Shown: positions 8,206-17,474 of the stretch, piece after piece | Position numbering within the stretch: position 1 is the first letter of the stretch | Layout of the letters: each line of letters opens with the position of its first letter | Assembly (NCBI GenBank): GCA_964595945.1 | Contig: CAZQSL010000004.1 | Coordinates: forward strand, 1-64,000 | Source: CAZQSL01 sp964595945 | GTDB taxonomy: Bacteria > UBP15 > UBA6099 > JAJRTR01 | Length of the DNA: 64,000 nucleotides | Direction of reading: 5' to 3' | Notes under the pieces: model-generated | Databases searched by the model: none | Told to the model about the DNA's origin: nothing | What the model saw: only the letters and a program-made list of their open reading frames with translations | Position numbers and translations under genes: made by a program

Positions 8206-11200
8206 ATGCCTACCCGATTCACCCACCTGCACGTCCACACCGAATACAGCCTGCTCGACGGCGTCATGCCCGTGCGCAACCTCATCGCCACCTGCAAGGA
8301 ATACGGCATGGACTCCGTAGCCATGACTGACCACGGCACGATGTTCGGCATGGTCAAATTCTACTCGGAAGCCGTCGCCAACGGCATCAAACCCATCATC
8401 GGCTGCGAAGTATACGTCGCTCCGCGCAAACACACGGACAAAGAGCACGAATTCGACCGCAAACCCTGGCACCTCACACTCCTCGTCAAAAACGAAACCG
8501 GCTTCCGCAACCTCATGCACCTCGTTTCCGTCGCTCACACCGATGGTTTCTATTACAAACCCCGCATAGACAAACAGCTCATTTCACAATATTCCGACGG
8601 CCTCATCGCCCTCTCGGCGTGCATCGGTGGCGAAGTGCCCTCTCTGATACTCAACGAACGCCCCGAAGCCGCCGCCGATGCCGCCCGCTGGTACAACTCG
8701 ACATTCGGCCCCGGCAATTACTACCTCGAAATCATGGATCAGGGACTGATCGAACAAAAACGAGTCAACACCGCCCTCATAGAGCTCTCCCATCAGCTTT
8801 CCATCCCGCTCGTTGCCACCAACGATGTCCACTATCTCAAAGCCGAAGACTCTCTCGCACAGGACGTCATGATCTGCATCGAACAGGGTAAAACACTCAA
8901 CGACAGCAGCCGCCTCAGCTTCCAGTCGCAGGAATTCTACCTCAAGTCGCCCGAACAGATGCGTGAAGTATTCCCCCTCAATCCGGAAGCACTCGCCGCC
9001 ACCATCGAGATCGCCGACAAGTGCAACTTCGAGCTCGATCTCAACACCATCTACCTCCCCGACTTCGATGTCCCATCCGATTTCACATCCGACTCTTATC
9101 TCGAAAGCCTCACCCGCGAAGGCCTCACCCGCAAGTACCATCCCGTCACGGCCGACATCAGTGAACGCGCCGGTTTCGAACTCAAGGTCATCCGCGAAAT
9201 GGGCTACTCCGAGTACTTCCTAATCGTGTGGGACCTCCTGCGTTTCGCGCGCAGCGAAGGCATACCCGTCGGTCCAGGCCGCGGGTCCGTCGCAGGCAGC
9301 CTCGTCGCTTTCGCCCTCGACATCACCAAAGTCGACCCTCTCAAGTACGATCTCCTATTCGAGCGATTCCTCAATCCTGACCGCGTCAGCATGCCCGACA
9401 TCGACATGGACTTCTGCGACCGCCGCCGTGAGCGCGTCATCGAATACGCCCGCCAGAAATACGGCGCGGAAAAAGTTTCGATGATCGCGACATTCCAGCG
9501 CCTCAAGGCACGCGCTGCCATCCGTGACGTTGGCCGCGTACTCGGCCTCGAACTCCCCTACGTCGATCGTATCGCCAAGCTCGTGCCCGCCATGATCCCG
9601 GACAGCAAGGTCACCATCGACACCGCCATCGATCACTCGCCCGAACTCCGCGACCTCTACAACAAAGACGAAGACGCACGCCGCCTGCTCGACATTTCCC
9701 GCAAGATCGAAGGCCGCGCCCGCAACGTCGGCACACACGCCGCCGGCGTCGTGATTTCAAAAAACAAACTCACTCAGCACGTCCCCATCTACACGAGCGC
9801 CAACCTCAAGGGCGCGATCATCACCCAGGCCGACAAAGACGACCTCGAAGCTCTCGGACTCCTCAAAATGGACTTCCTCGGCCTGCGCACACTCTCGCTG
9901 ATTTCAGACGCCCTCGACTTCATACAGGAAAAAACCGGCACCCCGCTCGATATCGACTCCATCCCCCTCGACGACAAAAAAACCTTCGAACTCTTCGCCC
10001 GCGGCGACACCGACGGCATATTTCAGTTCGAAGCCGGCACAGTCACAAGCCTCGCCTCACGCTCGCAGCCGACCTGCATCGAAGACCTCACGGCGCTCAA
10101 CGCACTCAACCGCCCCGGCCCCCTCGGATCAGGCATGGGCGATACCTTCATCGAAAACCGCAAAAAACGACCCGACGAAATCGACTACATGCACCCCCTC
10201 CTCGAACCCGTCCTGCGCGACACCTTCGGCATCATGCTCTACCAGGAGCAGGTCATGCGCACGGCCAATGTCATCGCCGGCTTCTCTCTCGCCGAGTCTG
10301 ACAACCTGCGCCGCGCCATGGGCAAAAAGAAAGTCGCGGAAATGGAAAAGATGAAAAAACAGTTCGTCGAAAACGCCACCGCTAAAATCAGCGACCGCGC
10401 ACTCGCCGAAACCATCTATGACATCATCCTCAAATTTTCCGGCTACGGATTCAACAAAAGCCACAGCGCGGCCTACGCGTTCATTGCGTATCAGACGGCC
10501 TTTCTCAAAACACACTACCCGGTGGAATTCATGGCCGCCCTGCTCACAAGCGTCAAGGGCGACTACCTCAAAACCGAAAAATACATTGACGACTGCCGCC
10601 GCATGGGCATCGCCGTTAAACCCCCCGACATCAATCGCGGCTCCGTCAATTTCAAACCCGACGGCGACACTATCATCTACGGGCTGAGCTCGATCAAAAA
10701 TGTCGGCGAAGGCGCCATCGAAGCCCTGATTGCCGAACGCAGGGAAAACGGCATTTTCAAATCACTTTACGACTTCTGCCGCCGCGTCGATCTCCACTCG
10801 CTCAACAGCAAGACAATCGAAGCCTTCATCCTCTCGGGCGCCTGCGACTGTTTCGATGGCAACCGCGCTCAGAAGATGCAGGCCCTCGACGAAGCGCTCG
10901 AACTCGGTCGCGCTTGCCAGCGCGACAAATCGACCGGACAGACCGGCCTGTTCGACGACTTCGTTACCGAGTTCGCAGACCCTCCGCTACGTCCAGTCGA
11001 CGAATTCCCCCTCAAAGACCTGCTCGAATACGAGAAAGACCTCCTCGGACTCTATCTCTCTCACCACCCGCTCGACCCTTTCCGCGAATGGGTTCGCAAA
11101 AAAGCCACCACCACATACGCTCGCCTCGCTGACCCTTCCATAGAAGACAAAATGACATTCACTGTCGCGGGACGCATCGTATCCCGCCGAGACTTTATGC

Positions 11201-11727
11201 AGAAAAAAAGCGGCGAGCAGGGCGTCTCTTTCGAACTCGAAGACTTCACCGGCCGTATCAACATCACCGCTTTCTCAGACAAGCGGCGCGAATACAACGC
11301 TGACATCCGCGAAGGCAATATCGTCGCCGTCAGAGGCAAGGTCAACGCACGCCAGCGCGATGGCGGCTTCAATGACGAAGCCCGGCGCGAGGTCAGCATC
11401 ATCTGCAACAGCCTCGAAAGCTATGCCCCACCGGAACCCGCTATCGACAGGTCGCAACCCGTCCGCCGCATATTCCACGTGCGCATCAGCGACAGCTACC
11501 CCGGCGAAGGCTCCCCGGCTGAAATGATCAACGAACTGCGCGCAATGGTCAATGCCTACGACGGAGGCCCCGACGGATCGGATGTTGTTGTCCATATTCA
11601 GGAATACGGCGCCGAGCGCCTCATCTCTCTCGGCGCGACCCGCGTGCGATACTGCCGCGAGCTCCTCCGGCTCGCAAAACACTACTTCGGCGACGACAAC
11701 GCATGGGGCGAAACGGACAGGACATAA
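8206..11727 (+). CDS. dnaE: DNA polymerase III alpha subunit
   Basis: This is the replicative polymerase catalytic subunit. The PHP domain starts at once with FTHLHVHTEYSLLDG and continues through MTDHGTMFG. The polymerase core has GPGRGSVAGSLVAF and the metal-binding PDIDMDF, with D398 and D400. Next come GTHAAGVVIS, FQFEAGTVTSLA, the helix-hairpin-helix region around GYGFNKSHSAAYA, and a C-terminal OB fold (TFTVAGRIVSRRDFMQKK). The frame is open upstream to 8125, but I chose ATG 8206 because GGAG stands 8 bases before it and the PHP motif normally begins within a few residues of the start. The product is 1173 residues, normal for DnaE1. A hairpin immediately follows the stop. Confidence 0.97.
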   Translation: MPTRFTHLHVHTEYSLLDGVMPVRNLIATCKEYGMDSVAMTDHGTMFGMVKFYSEAVANGIKPIIGCEVYVAPRKHTDKEHEFDRKPWHLTLLVKNETGFRNLMHLVSVAHTDGFYYKPRIDKQLISQYSDGLIALSACIGGEVPSLILNERPEAAADAARWYNSTFGPGNYYLEIMDQGLIEQKRVNTALIELSHQLSIPLVATNDVHYLKAEDSLAQDVMICIEQGKTLNDSSRLSFQSQEFYLKSPEQMREVFPLNPEALAATIEIADKCNFELDLNTIYLPDFDVPSDFTSDSYLESLTREGLTRKYHPVTADISERAGFELKVIREMGYSEYFLIVWDLLRFARSEGIPVGPGRGSVAGSLVAFALDITKVDPLKYDLLFERFLNPDRVSMPDIDMDFCDRRRERVIEYARQKYGAEKVSMIATFQRLKARAAIRDVGRVLGLELPYVDRIAKLVPAMIPDSKVTIDTAIDHSPELRDLYNKDEDARRLLDISRKIEGRARNVGTHAAGVVISKNKLTQHVPIYTSANLKGAIITQADKDDLEALGLLKMDFLGLRTLSLISDALDFIQEKTGTPLDIDSIPLDDKKTFELFARGDTDGIFQFEAGTVTSLASRSQPTCIEDLTALNALNRPGPLGSGMGDTFIENRKKRPDEIDYMHPLLEPVLRDTFGIMLYQEQVMRTANVIAGFSLAESDNLRRAMGKKKVAEMEKMKKQFVENATAKISDRALAETIYDIILKFSGYGFNKSHSAAYAFIAYQTAFLKTHYPVEFMAALLTSVKGDYLKTEKYIDDCRRMGIAVKPPDINRGSVNFKPDGDTIIYGLSSIKNVGEGAIEALIAERRENGIFKSLYDFCRRVDLHSLNSKTIEAFILSGACDCFDGNRAQKMQALDEALELGRACQRDKSTGQTGLFDDFVTEFADPPLRPVDEFPLKDLLEYEKDLLGLYLSHHPLDPFREWVRKKATTTYARLADPSIEDKMTFTVAGRIVSRRDFMQKKSGEQGVSFELEDFTGRINITAFSDKRREYNADIREGNIVAVRGKVNARQRDGGFNDEARREVSIICNSLESYAPPEPAIDRSQPVRRIFHVRISDSYPGEGSPAEMINELRAMVNAYDGGPDGSDVVVHIQEYGAERLISLGATRVRYCRELLRLAKHYFGDDNAWGETDRT

Positions 11728-11728
11728 T

Positions 11729-11748
11729 CTCAGGATACCCATCCTGAG
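11729..11748 (+). terminator. Hairpin directly after dnaE
   Basis: A perfect 8-base-pair stem (CTCAGGAT/ATCCTGAG) with loop ACCC begins 2 bases after the dnaE stop. It is followed by TGCGCAATTTTC, a weak T-tract. It may be a partial terminator or a 3' end-protecting stem. Confidence 0.45.
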
Positions 11749-11830
11749 TGCGCAATTTTCAGACGCGGCAAGGGAAATGCGGTTCTATTGCGAACGAATA
11801 ATTGCCACATTCGGATTTATATACGTAATT

Positions 11831-11858
11831 TTGCATTGCCGACGTTTCCTGCTATAAT
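11831..11858 (+). promoter_or_regulatory. Candidate promoter for the histidine kinase gene
   Basis: A perfect TATAAT at 11853-11858 is preceded, 16 bases upstream, by TTGCAT at 11831-11836 (the first three positions match the -35 consensus). The predicted transcript would start about 40 bases before the kinase start codon. Confidence 0.45.
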
Positions 11859-11908
11859 AAAATGACAATTCGGAATGATGTAACGCCCCAATACAGGTGA
11901 TGCATTTC

Positions 11909-14053
11909 ATGTGGCGGATTTCGCTCACCCATATACAGGCACAAACATTGCGTTGCGTCCTGGCAACGATGCTTGCCTGTGTTTTCTGTTTTTCCGCCAT
12001 TCATGCCGACACCACACCATCTCTTGCCACAAAAATGCCAACCCGCCATGTCAAACCGGCAGGAAACACAATCATCGCTGTCGGAGACTACAATTTCGCC
12101 CCTTACGAATATCTCGAAAACGGAAAACCCAAAGGATTCAACATTGACATCATCAAGGCGCTCGCTCGCGTATCAGGCCTCGACATCAGGGTTAAACTCC
12201 AGAACTGGTCACAAACCCTCGACGACGTCACCGATGGCAGAGCCGACATGATCACTGGTATCATATATTCCGAAGAACGCGACAAATCGTTCGATTTCAC
12301 CATACCGTTCACTTATCAGAATTACGTAGTATTCACGCGCAGCGGCACATCACTATCCTCTATCGACGACATAAAGGGAAAGCCGGTCGTCGTGCAAAAC
12401 CGCGAAATCATGCATGACTACGTACTTTCCAACAATATCACTGACAAAATCATCACGGTACCTACCTACACCGATGCCCTGAAATCACTTTCCCGCAAAC
12501 AATACGATTACGCTCTCCTCTCCACCCTCAACGGTATGTTTCTCATCCATAAATACCACATCAAAAACGTTGGCCCCTCCAGCGTCGTAGTCATGCAGAC
12601 ACCTTGCGGCTGCGCCGTCGCAGAGGGCAACAAGAAACTCCTGACCATCCTCAACCAGTCCATCAAGATCATCAAGGCTACCGGCGAATATGACACTATC
12701 TACAACAAGTGGTTCGCCGTGTACGACAAGGACTACCAGAGAAAAAAAACCACGAGAACCCTTCTGCTGATATTCTCCCCTCTGATCGCCATTCTGATAA
12801 TCGCCGCTATCGGATGGTGGAGCCTCACCCGCATCGTACACCTGCGCACAAAACAGCTCAAGGAAGAACTCGCCATACGCACAAAAGCTGAAATCGCGCT
12901 TCGCGAAAACGAAGAACGCATCGACCTGGCAATAACCAATTCCGAGCTCGGCACATGGTCATACGACTGCGCTACACGGACACTCACCGGCTCCTGGGAC
13001 ATATCCAATTCCTGCATCCCGGATAACACGACCATCACGCGCGATGTATTTCTATCCATGCTCCACCCTGACGACGTATTGCGATTCGAATACGCCTTCA
13101 ATTATCACATAGACGGACTGACTGCACTATTCGAACTCGAATACCGGCTCCCGGACAACAACGGCAACATGCGGTGGCTTAGTTCGATCGGCAAAGTCAT
13201 TTCTTTCAACGATGACGGCACCCCCCAATCCGTCACAGGCACCACCCGCGATATCACCAGTGTCAAAATGGACAAACTCGAGCTCGAACGATACCAACTG
13301 CTCCTCGAAGAACTCGTCGACCAGCGCACCAGCGAAATCCTCCGCGCACGCGAACAGATCATCACCGCAGAACGCCTCGCCACCCTCGGCCGCTTCGCCG
13401 GCAACATCGCCCACGAAATAAGAAATCCCCTCTCCGTCATCTCCAACTCAGTTTACATCCTCAAGAAAAAAACTGACAGCTCCGATGAAAAAGCGCTTAA
13501 CACCCTATCCCGCATCTCGGCCAACATCGATCAAACCCTCGCCATCATCGACAGCCTCCTCGGCCTCATACGTCCCGGCGACCCAAACAAAATCCTCGTC
13601 GACATTTCCTCCCTCACAGCCTCTGTCATCGCCGCGCTTCGCGTCTCCTCCCGCATCACCTATGTCAACCGCATGCCTGCCCGCTTCGACATGCTCGGTG
13701 ACCCAAGCCAACTGCGAATCCTGATCAAAAATCTCCTGCTCAACGCCATTCAGGCAATTCTGCTCGAAGGCACTATCACCATTTCCCTCGACTCCGAGTC
13801 CAGGGAAGGCTTCGTTTCCATCTCGATAACAGACACCGGGACTGGTATCCCCCCAGATACTATCACTCACATCTTCGACCCCATGTTCACCACCAAATCC
13901 TACGGCATGGGCTTTGGACTCGCGCTCGCCAAAATGATCGTCGAAAGTCACGGCGGCGATATTTCCGTCACTTCCGCCGAAGGCTTGGGAACGACGTTTA
14001 CCGTAACCCTGCCAGTAGGTTCCAACATCGTATTCGACCGTTCCGTCGAGTAA
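11909..14053 (+). CDS. Membrane histidine kinase with periplasmic solute-binding sensor domain and PAS domain
   Basis: A signal peptide or first membrane segment (about 13-33) leads into a family-3 periplasmic solute-binding domain (about 50-275): IAVGDYNFAPYEYLENGKPK, GFNIDIIKALARVSG, RADMITGIIYSEERDKSFDF. A membrane helix (ILLIAAIGWW-type segment, about 290-310), a PAS domain (about 345-460) with its PAC end (VTGTTRDIT), and a HisKA domain follow. The phospho-accepting H502 lies in NIAHEIRNPLSVIS. The ATPase domain has LLLNAIQA, DTGTGIPPD and GMGFGLALAKMIVESHGG. This is a BvgS-like sensor without receiver or HPt domains. ATG 11909 is preferred over GTG 11897 because AGGTGAT lies at a good distance before it. 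No response regulator lies next to it, so it is an orphan kinase here. Confidence 0.92.
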   Translation: MWRISLTHIQAQTLRCVLATMLACVFCFSAIHADTTPSLATKMPTRHVKPAGNTIIAVGDYNFAPYEYLENGKPKGFNIDIIKALARVSGLDIRVKLQNWSQTLDDVTDGRADMITGIIYSEERDKSFDFTIPFTYQNYVVFTRSGTSLSSIDDIKGKPVVVQNREIMHDYVLSNNITDKIITVPTYTDALKSLSRKQYDYALLSTLNGMFLIHKYHIKNVGPSSVVVMQTPCGCAVAEGNKKLLTILNQSIKIIKATGEYDTIYNKWFAVYDKDYQRKKTTRTLLLIFSPLIAILIIAAIGWWSLTRIVHLRTKQLKEELAIRTKAEIALRENEERIDLAITNSELGTWSYDCATRTLTGSWDISNSCIPDNTTITRDVFLSMLHPDDVLRFEYAFNYHIDGLTALFELEYRLPDNNGNMRWLSSIGKVISFNDDGTPQSVTGTTRDITSVKMDKLELERYQLLLEELVDQRTSEILRAREQIITAERLATLGRFAGNIAHEIRNPLSVISNSVYILKKKTDSSDEKALNTLSRISANIDQTLAIIDSLLGLIRPGDPNKILVDISSLTASVIAALRVSSRITYVNRMPARFDMLGDPSQLRILIKNLLLNAIQAILLEGTITISLDSESREGFVSISITDTGTGIPPDTITHIFDPMFTTKSYGMGFGLALAKMIVESHGGDISVTSAEGLGTTFTVTLPVGSNIVFDRSVE

Positions 14054-14125
14054 CCTCTCCGGCGTTCCGATCAAGAATATAAGTCCATAAAGCCAAAATC
14101 AGTTCCTGTTATTGATTGAAACGCC

Positions 14126-14152
14126 TGTCATTCTGAGCGAAGCGAAGAATCT
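14126..14152. repeat. Dispersed extragenic repeat, copy 1
   Basis: The core TCATTCTGAGCGAAGCGAAG is a short intergenic sequence found in very many bacterial genomes. A second, diverged copy is at 18165-18236, where the same core occurs in both orientations and can fold back on itself. Confidence 0.6.
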
Positions 14153-14525
14153 TCCAAATAGAATTGCATGGCTAATCAGAAAACTGAATAATAAAAAAAT
14201 ATTTTTTGCGGCTTCCTTCGCTTATATATCGTTTTTTGTATATATATAATATAGCAGGCTTGCAGGCATCATTAGTTGCGCAAAACCGTAATCCATTGAT
14301 TATCGCACCCGCAAGATCGCCATTGTGGCACGTTCAGGGGAATGCTGGATAAATATGCTACACGATTAACTCAATAACCGGCCTGAAATCTGATGTTGTG
14401 AGGATACTTGCAAGGCATTTTCCGAGCTTGCAGGATACGTTTTTTTTGGCTATCATCTAAGAGTGCCGCACATAACGCACATTTTACTTTGTCAGGGGTT
14501 GCGGGACCCGAAATACTGCCAGAGT

Positions 14526-14560
14526 AAAAAAAAGCCGCCCCTGGTGCGGGAGGGGCGGGC
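14526..14560 (-). terminator. Rho-independent terminator on the minus strand
   Basis: Read on the minus strand, GCCCGCCCC and GGGGCGGC form a GC-rich stem that is followed directly by eight T residues. It lies 250 bases beyond the stop of the minus-strand gene at 14810 and probably ends that transcript. Confidence 0.7.
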
Positions 14561-14782
14561 TCAAAGCGAAGGAATGGGTAATCGGCGTCGTGACGCCGTT
14601 CCTGTTCCTTTTTTCTTTTGTGAGACAAACATTGAACCCCTAAGCACGGATCATATCCGGTTGGGAAAACAGTCCAAGCTCCATGCTCCATGTGTAATGT
14701 GCTGGGGCATTACACATAGAGCCTGCCGACAGCCGCCAATGTCATTTTTCATCGACACGGCTGACTCGTGTCTCTATATATT

Positions 14783-14803
14783 CCCAAATGAACGGCATTT
14801 GGG
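14783..14803 (-). other. 8-base-pair hairpin just past the end of the secreted-protein gene
   Basis: CCCAAATG and CATTTGGG are separated by 5 bases. The hairpin begins 6 bases after the stop codon of the minus-strand gene. There is no T-tract, so a 3' stabilising stem is more likely than a full terminator. Confidence 0.4.
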
Positions 14804-14809
14804 TTGTCG

Positions 14810-15865
14810 CTACCTGCTCTCGTCAATAATTGCTTTCAATTTATTTTTTCCCTCTGTCTGTTCGTCGGCCTTGCCTTCGAGTAGATAGAGGATTTCTTCG
14901 AGTTTCTGCCTGTCTGCGACACTATCGCATTCTGCTGGCGGAACTGAGGGGATCACAGACATGGACGCAGGCTGCGGCGCGCCTGCTGATGGTACTGCCG
15001 TGACGACTGTCTGTATGCCGCCTATTGCTTCGGCAATAGCTTTCGAGACTTCGTTTTTGCCTCTGTTGAGTTCGATGCTCGACTGTGCATCGCGCAGTTT
15101 GTAGATCGAATACGAGAACGGGTTGCGAGAGTCATCCGTGATTACGGGATATTTTGCTTCGATTTCCACGATGGTCTGCATGACATCCGAACGTTCGACC
15201 GCGACGGTTATTTCGATGGTCGCTCTTTCGGCAATGCCGGGCAGCGGTACATCGACGGCATTGTCTTTTTCGATCCAGTCTTTCACCACTTTTGTCTCTG
15301 TGGAAGTCTTTCCGTTGATCGTGTATTCGAGTTTGTAACTTTCGAGATAGATTCTCCCGTTATTTCTGAAAAACGCTCTGTGCATGGGGGATTTGATTCT
15401 GAACGCGTAGAGTGTCGAAGCATCGGCCGCGAGTGTCTGACGCTCGCCGATATCCCATATCTTATCGATCTTGGCGCTTGCGATCTTGACTGATTCGGCA
15501 TCCTTTTTCATAACCGCTGCCGCATAGTTGTAGTTCGAGGCATCAGCTTTTGGGCCTCTGAGCACGTGAATCGCGTCGCCTACGAGGTATCTCACTTCCT
15601 TGTCCTGCACTGGGGTACCGGATTCGACCATTGCGACGGCTTTTTCCATTCTTTCCTGCGCCACACTGAAATTGATCCTCTCACCGATTACAAATGAAAC
15701 GCCCGTTGTGACCGGAGCTGCGGCCGTGGTTACGGATGATTTGGCGTTGGAGAAATCCGTATTCAGGTTTTCGGCGTTGACAGCGGTTGCGGCCAGGACA
15801 AGAGCGGAGATCATGGCAAGTGATACATTCCTGACTGTTACGGCATTTTTTTCAGTAAATCTCAT
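14810..15865 (-). CDS. Secreted protein of unknown function
   Basis: I do not recognise this 351-residue protein. A clear signal peptide (basic start, then NVSLAMISALVLAATAVNA) places it in the periplasm or outside. The body alternates beta-rich stretches (YAFRIKSPMHRAFFRNN, RIYLESYKLEYTINGKT, ATIEITVAVERSDVMQTIV), as expected for a beta-sandwich or carbohydrate-interacting fold. The C-terminus has a charged helix (KLEEILYLLEGKADEQTEGK). GGAG stands 6 bases before the ATG, a strong ribosome site. It is monocistronic, with a terminator downstream and nikR ending 106 bases upstream. Confidence 0.75.
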   Translation of the reverse strand: MRFTEKNAVTVRNVSLAMISALVLAATAVNAENLNTDFSNAKSSVTTAAAPVTTGVSFVIGERINFSVAQERMEKAVAMVESGTPVQDKEVRYLVGDAIHVLRGPKADASNYNYAAAVMKKDAESVKIASAKIDKIWDIGERQTLAADASTLYAFRIKSPMHRAFFRNNGRIYLESYKLEYTINGKTSTETKVVKDWIEKDNAVDVPLPGIAERATIEITVAVERSDVMQTIVEIEAKYPVITDDSRNPFSYSIYKLRDAQSSIELNRGKNEVSKAIAEAIGGIQTVVTAVPSAGAPQPASMSVIPSVPPAECDSVADRQKLEEILYLLEGKADEQTEGKNKLKAIIDESR

Positions 15866-15971
15866 CTTTTACTCCAAAGTCGTTGTGACTTCTCATATAT
15901 AGTATCAATGGTTATGCCGATTGCATGAACAAAAAAAACTTTCTGAGGCCCTTCGCCCCGACTTTTCAGGA

Positions 15972-16385
15972 TCAGGGATGATCCGTTGTCAGCATGCTGA
16001 CCTTTCCGATTCTTACGCCTTTGGCTCCGATCAGCAGATCCGCCACTTCGCGCACGGTGGCCGCGCGCCCCCTGACTATGATCACCTCGAAACAGTTATG
16101 CTCATCTATATGGACATGCGTGGCAGAGACGATGTTCCTGAAATAACGATGTTGTATGTCGACCAGTTTGTCCTCGATCTCGCGCTTGTGATGGTCAAAG
16201 ACGATGCTGATGGCCGCGATCATTTCGGCGTCCGCTTCGCAGCCGGCTTCGTCGACGAGGGCGGCCCTGATCAGATCACGTATCGCCTCGGACCTGTTCG
16301 GGTATTTCTTTTGATCAAGATAATCATCGAATTTCCCGAGCAGTTTCTCCGGGATCGAAACCCCGAACCTTGCAAGCCTTTCCAT
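15972..16385 (-). CDS. nikR: NikR-type nickel-responsive transcriptional regulator
   Basis: NikR is a ribbon-helix-helix repressor that binds DNA as a tetramer when loaded with Ni(II). The N-terminal RHH domain reads RFGVSIPEKLLGKFDDYL, then PNRSEAIRDLIR. The C-terminal ACT-like domain carries the nickel ligands in the standard pattern: H79 (IQHRYF), H90 and H92 (THVHID) and C98 (HNCFE). GAKGVRIGKVSML follows near the end. At 137 residues the length is standard. AGGAG lies 9 bases before the ATG. No nickel transporter, hydrogenase or urease gene lies nearby, so its targets are elsewhere. It is divergent from htpX. A run of eight T residues downstream on the coding strand (15931-15938) may mark the transcript end. 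Confidence 0.93.
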   Translation of the reverse strand: MERLARFGVSIPEKLLGKFDDYLDQKKYPNRSEAIRDLIRAALVDEAGCEADAEMIAAISIVFDHHKREIEDKLVDIQHRYFRNIVSATHVHIDEHNCFEVIIVRGRAATVREVADLLIGAKGVRIGKVSMLTTDHP

Positions 16386-16598
16386 GTCGGCACACTCCTG
16401 CCGCCACTATTGCATGGCGGTTATTATATATTCCGCAATCTGGCTGTTTTTTTGCCAATGTAATGTTGCGGTTAGGCAAAACCGCTGTTGGGCGTGTCCT
16501 TTCACCGTTTGCGGATGAGGCACAGACATGCCATTTGGCGCCCCTGCCTTGACGATCGCCACTTGACTCCATAAACTCCCGATAAGGAGGTGAATGGA

Positions 16599-17444
16599 AT
16601 GAACACAATGAAAACTACTTTCCTTATGGGGTTGCTCTTCGGCATATTCATGCTGATCGGAGGAGTGGTCGGCGGGTCATACGGTGTGGTCACTGCATTT
16701 GTCCTTGCCGGGGCGATGAATTTTTTCATGTACTGGTTCAGCGATTCGATAGTGCTCGCCACGTATGGGGCAAAGGAAATCAGCGAGAGCGAAGCGCCCG
16801 AAATCCACCGCATAGTGGCAAGCTGCGCCGTAGCGGCCGGGATACCGAAACCCAGGGTATACATCACGCAAGTCGATGTGCCTAATGCGTTTGCGACAGG
16901 TCGCAATCCACAGCGCGGCGTTGTAGCCGTTACCCGCGGGCTGCTCAGCCTTCTCGACATGAAGGAAGTCGAAGGGGTCATCGCTCACGAAATCGGTCAT
17001 ATCAAAAACCGCGACACTCTCATCTCCACAATCGCCGCCACCGCCGCCGGGGCGATCATGATGATCGCGAGCATGGCGCGATGGGCGGCCATTTTCGGCA
17101 TTGGCAGAAGCGACGATGACGGCCCCGGCATTGTCGAACTTCTCATACTCGCTGTCGTCGCGCCATTCGCGGCGATGATGATACAGATGGCGATCTCCCG
17201 TTCGAGAGAATTTCTTGCCGACGAAACCGCCGCTTCTCTCACTCACAACCCCCTCGGCCTGGCTGACGCGCTCACCAAGATACAGGGCTATGCCTCCAAC
17301 TATCCGCTGCACGGAGGCAATATGGCTACATCGCATCTATTCATCATCAACCCCTTTTCCGGAGCGAAAATGGCATCTCTCTTTTCCACACATCCCCCGA
17401 CGGAAGAACGCATCAAACGCCTTCGCGCACTCGCCGGCAGGTGA
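16599..17444 (+). CDS. htpX: HtpX-type M48 membrane zinc metalloprotease
   Basis: HtpX degrades misfolded inner-membrane proteins. Two N-terminal membrane segments (FLMGLLFGIFMLIGGVVGG and VVTAFVLAGAMNFFMYW) come first. The zinc site HEIGH follows at residues 130-134 in GVIAHEIGHIKNRD, with the third ligand in SREFLADETAA. Two further hydrophobic segments follow the zinc site. The C-terminal FSTHPPTEERIKRLRAL is the usual family end. The frame is open to GTG 16590, but that codon overlaps a perfect AAGGAGG at 16584-16590. ATG 16599, 8 bases after it, is the better start (281 residues). The next gene follows after 30 bases on the same strand. Confidence 0.95.
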   Translation: MNTMKTTFLMGLLFGIFMLIGGVVGGSYGVVTAFVLAGAMNFFMYWFSDSIVLATYGAKEISESEAPEIHRIVASCAVAAGIPKPRVYITQVDVPNAFATGRNPQRGVVAVTRGLLSLLDMKEVEGVIAHEIGHIKNRDTLISTIAATAAGAIMMIASMARWAAIFGIGRSDDDGPGIVELLILAVVAPFAAMMIQMAISRSREFLADETAASLTHNPLGLADALTKIQGYASNYPLHGGNMATSHLFIINPFSGAKMASLFSTHPPTEERIKRLRALAGR

Positions 17445-17474
17445 TTATGAAATGGACGGGAGGGAATGCCGCCA

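Larger units (their letters stand above)
14054..14809. other. 756-base non-coding stretch with several inverted repeats
   Basis: I see no convincing gene here. The open frames in the region overlap one another on both strands and run through hairpins. The stretch contains a dispersed repeat (14126-14152), an AT-rich segment (about 14180-14260), a minus-strand terminator (14526-14560), a perfect 10-base-pair stem with an 8-base loop (14690-14717) and an 8-base-pair stem (14783-14803) just past the end of the minus-strand gene at 14810. The amount of dyad symmetry suggests transcript ends or a small structured RNA, but no known RNA family is recognisable. Confidence 0.6.

Noticed and set aside
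14371..14691. Minus-strand open frame of 106 codons in the non-coding stretch
   Set aside because: It runs through the terminator hairpin and next to another stem, has no recognisable domain or ribosome site, and is overlapped by an equally poor frame on the plus strand.
16386..16598. NikR operator between nikR and htpX
   Set aside because: I found no clear dyad of the GTATGA-N16-TCATAC type in the gap, and the weak GCGG/CCGC symmetry there is not specific enough.
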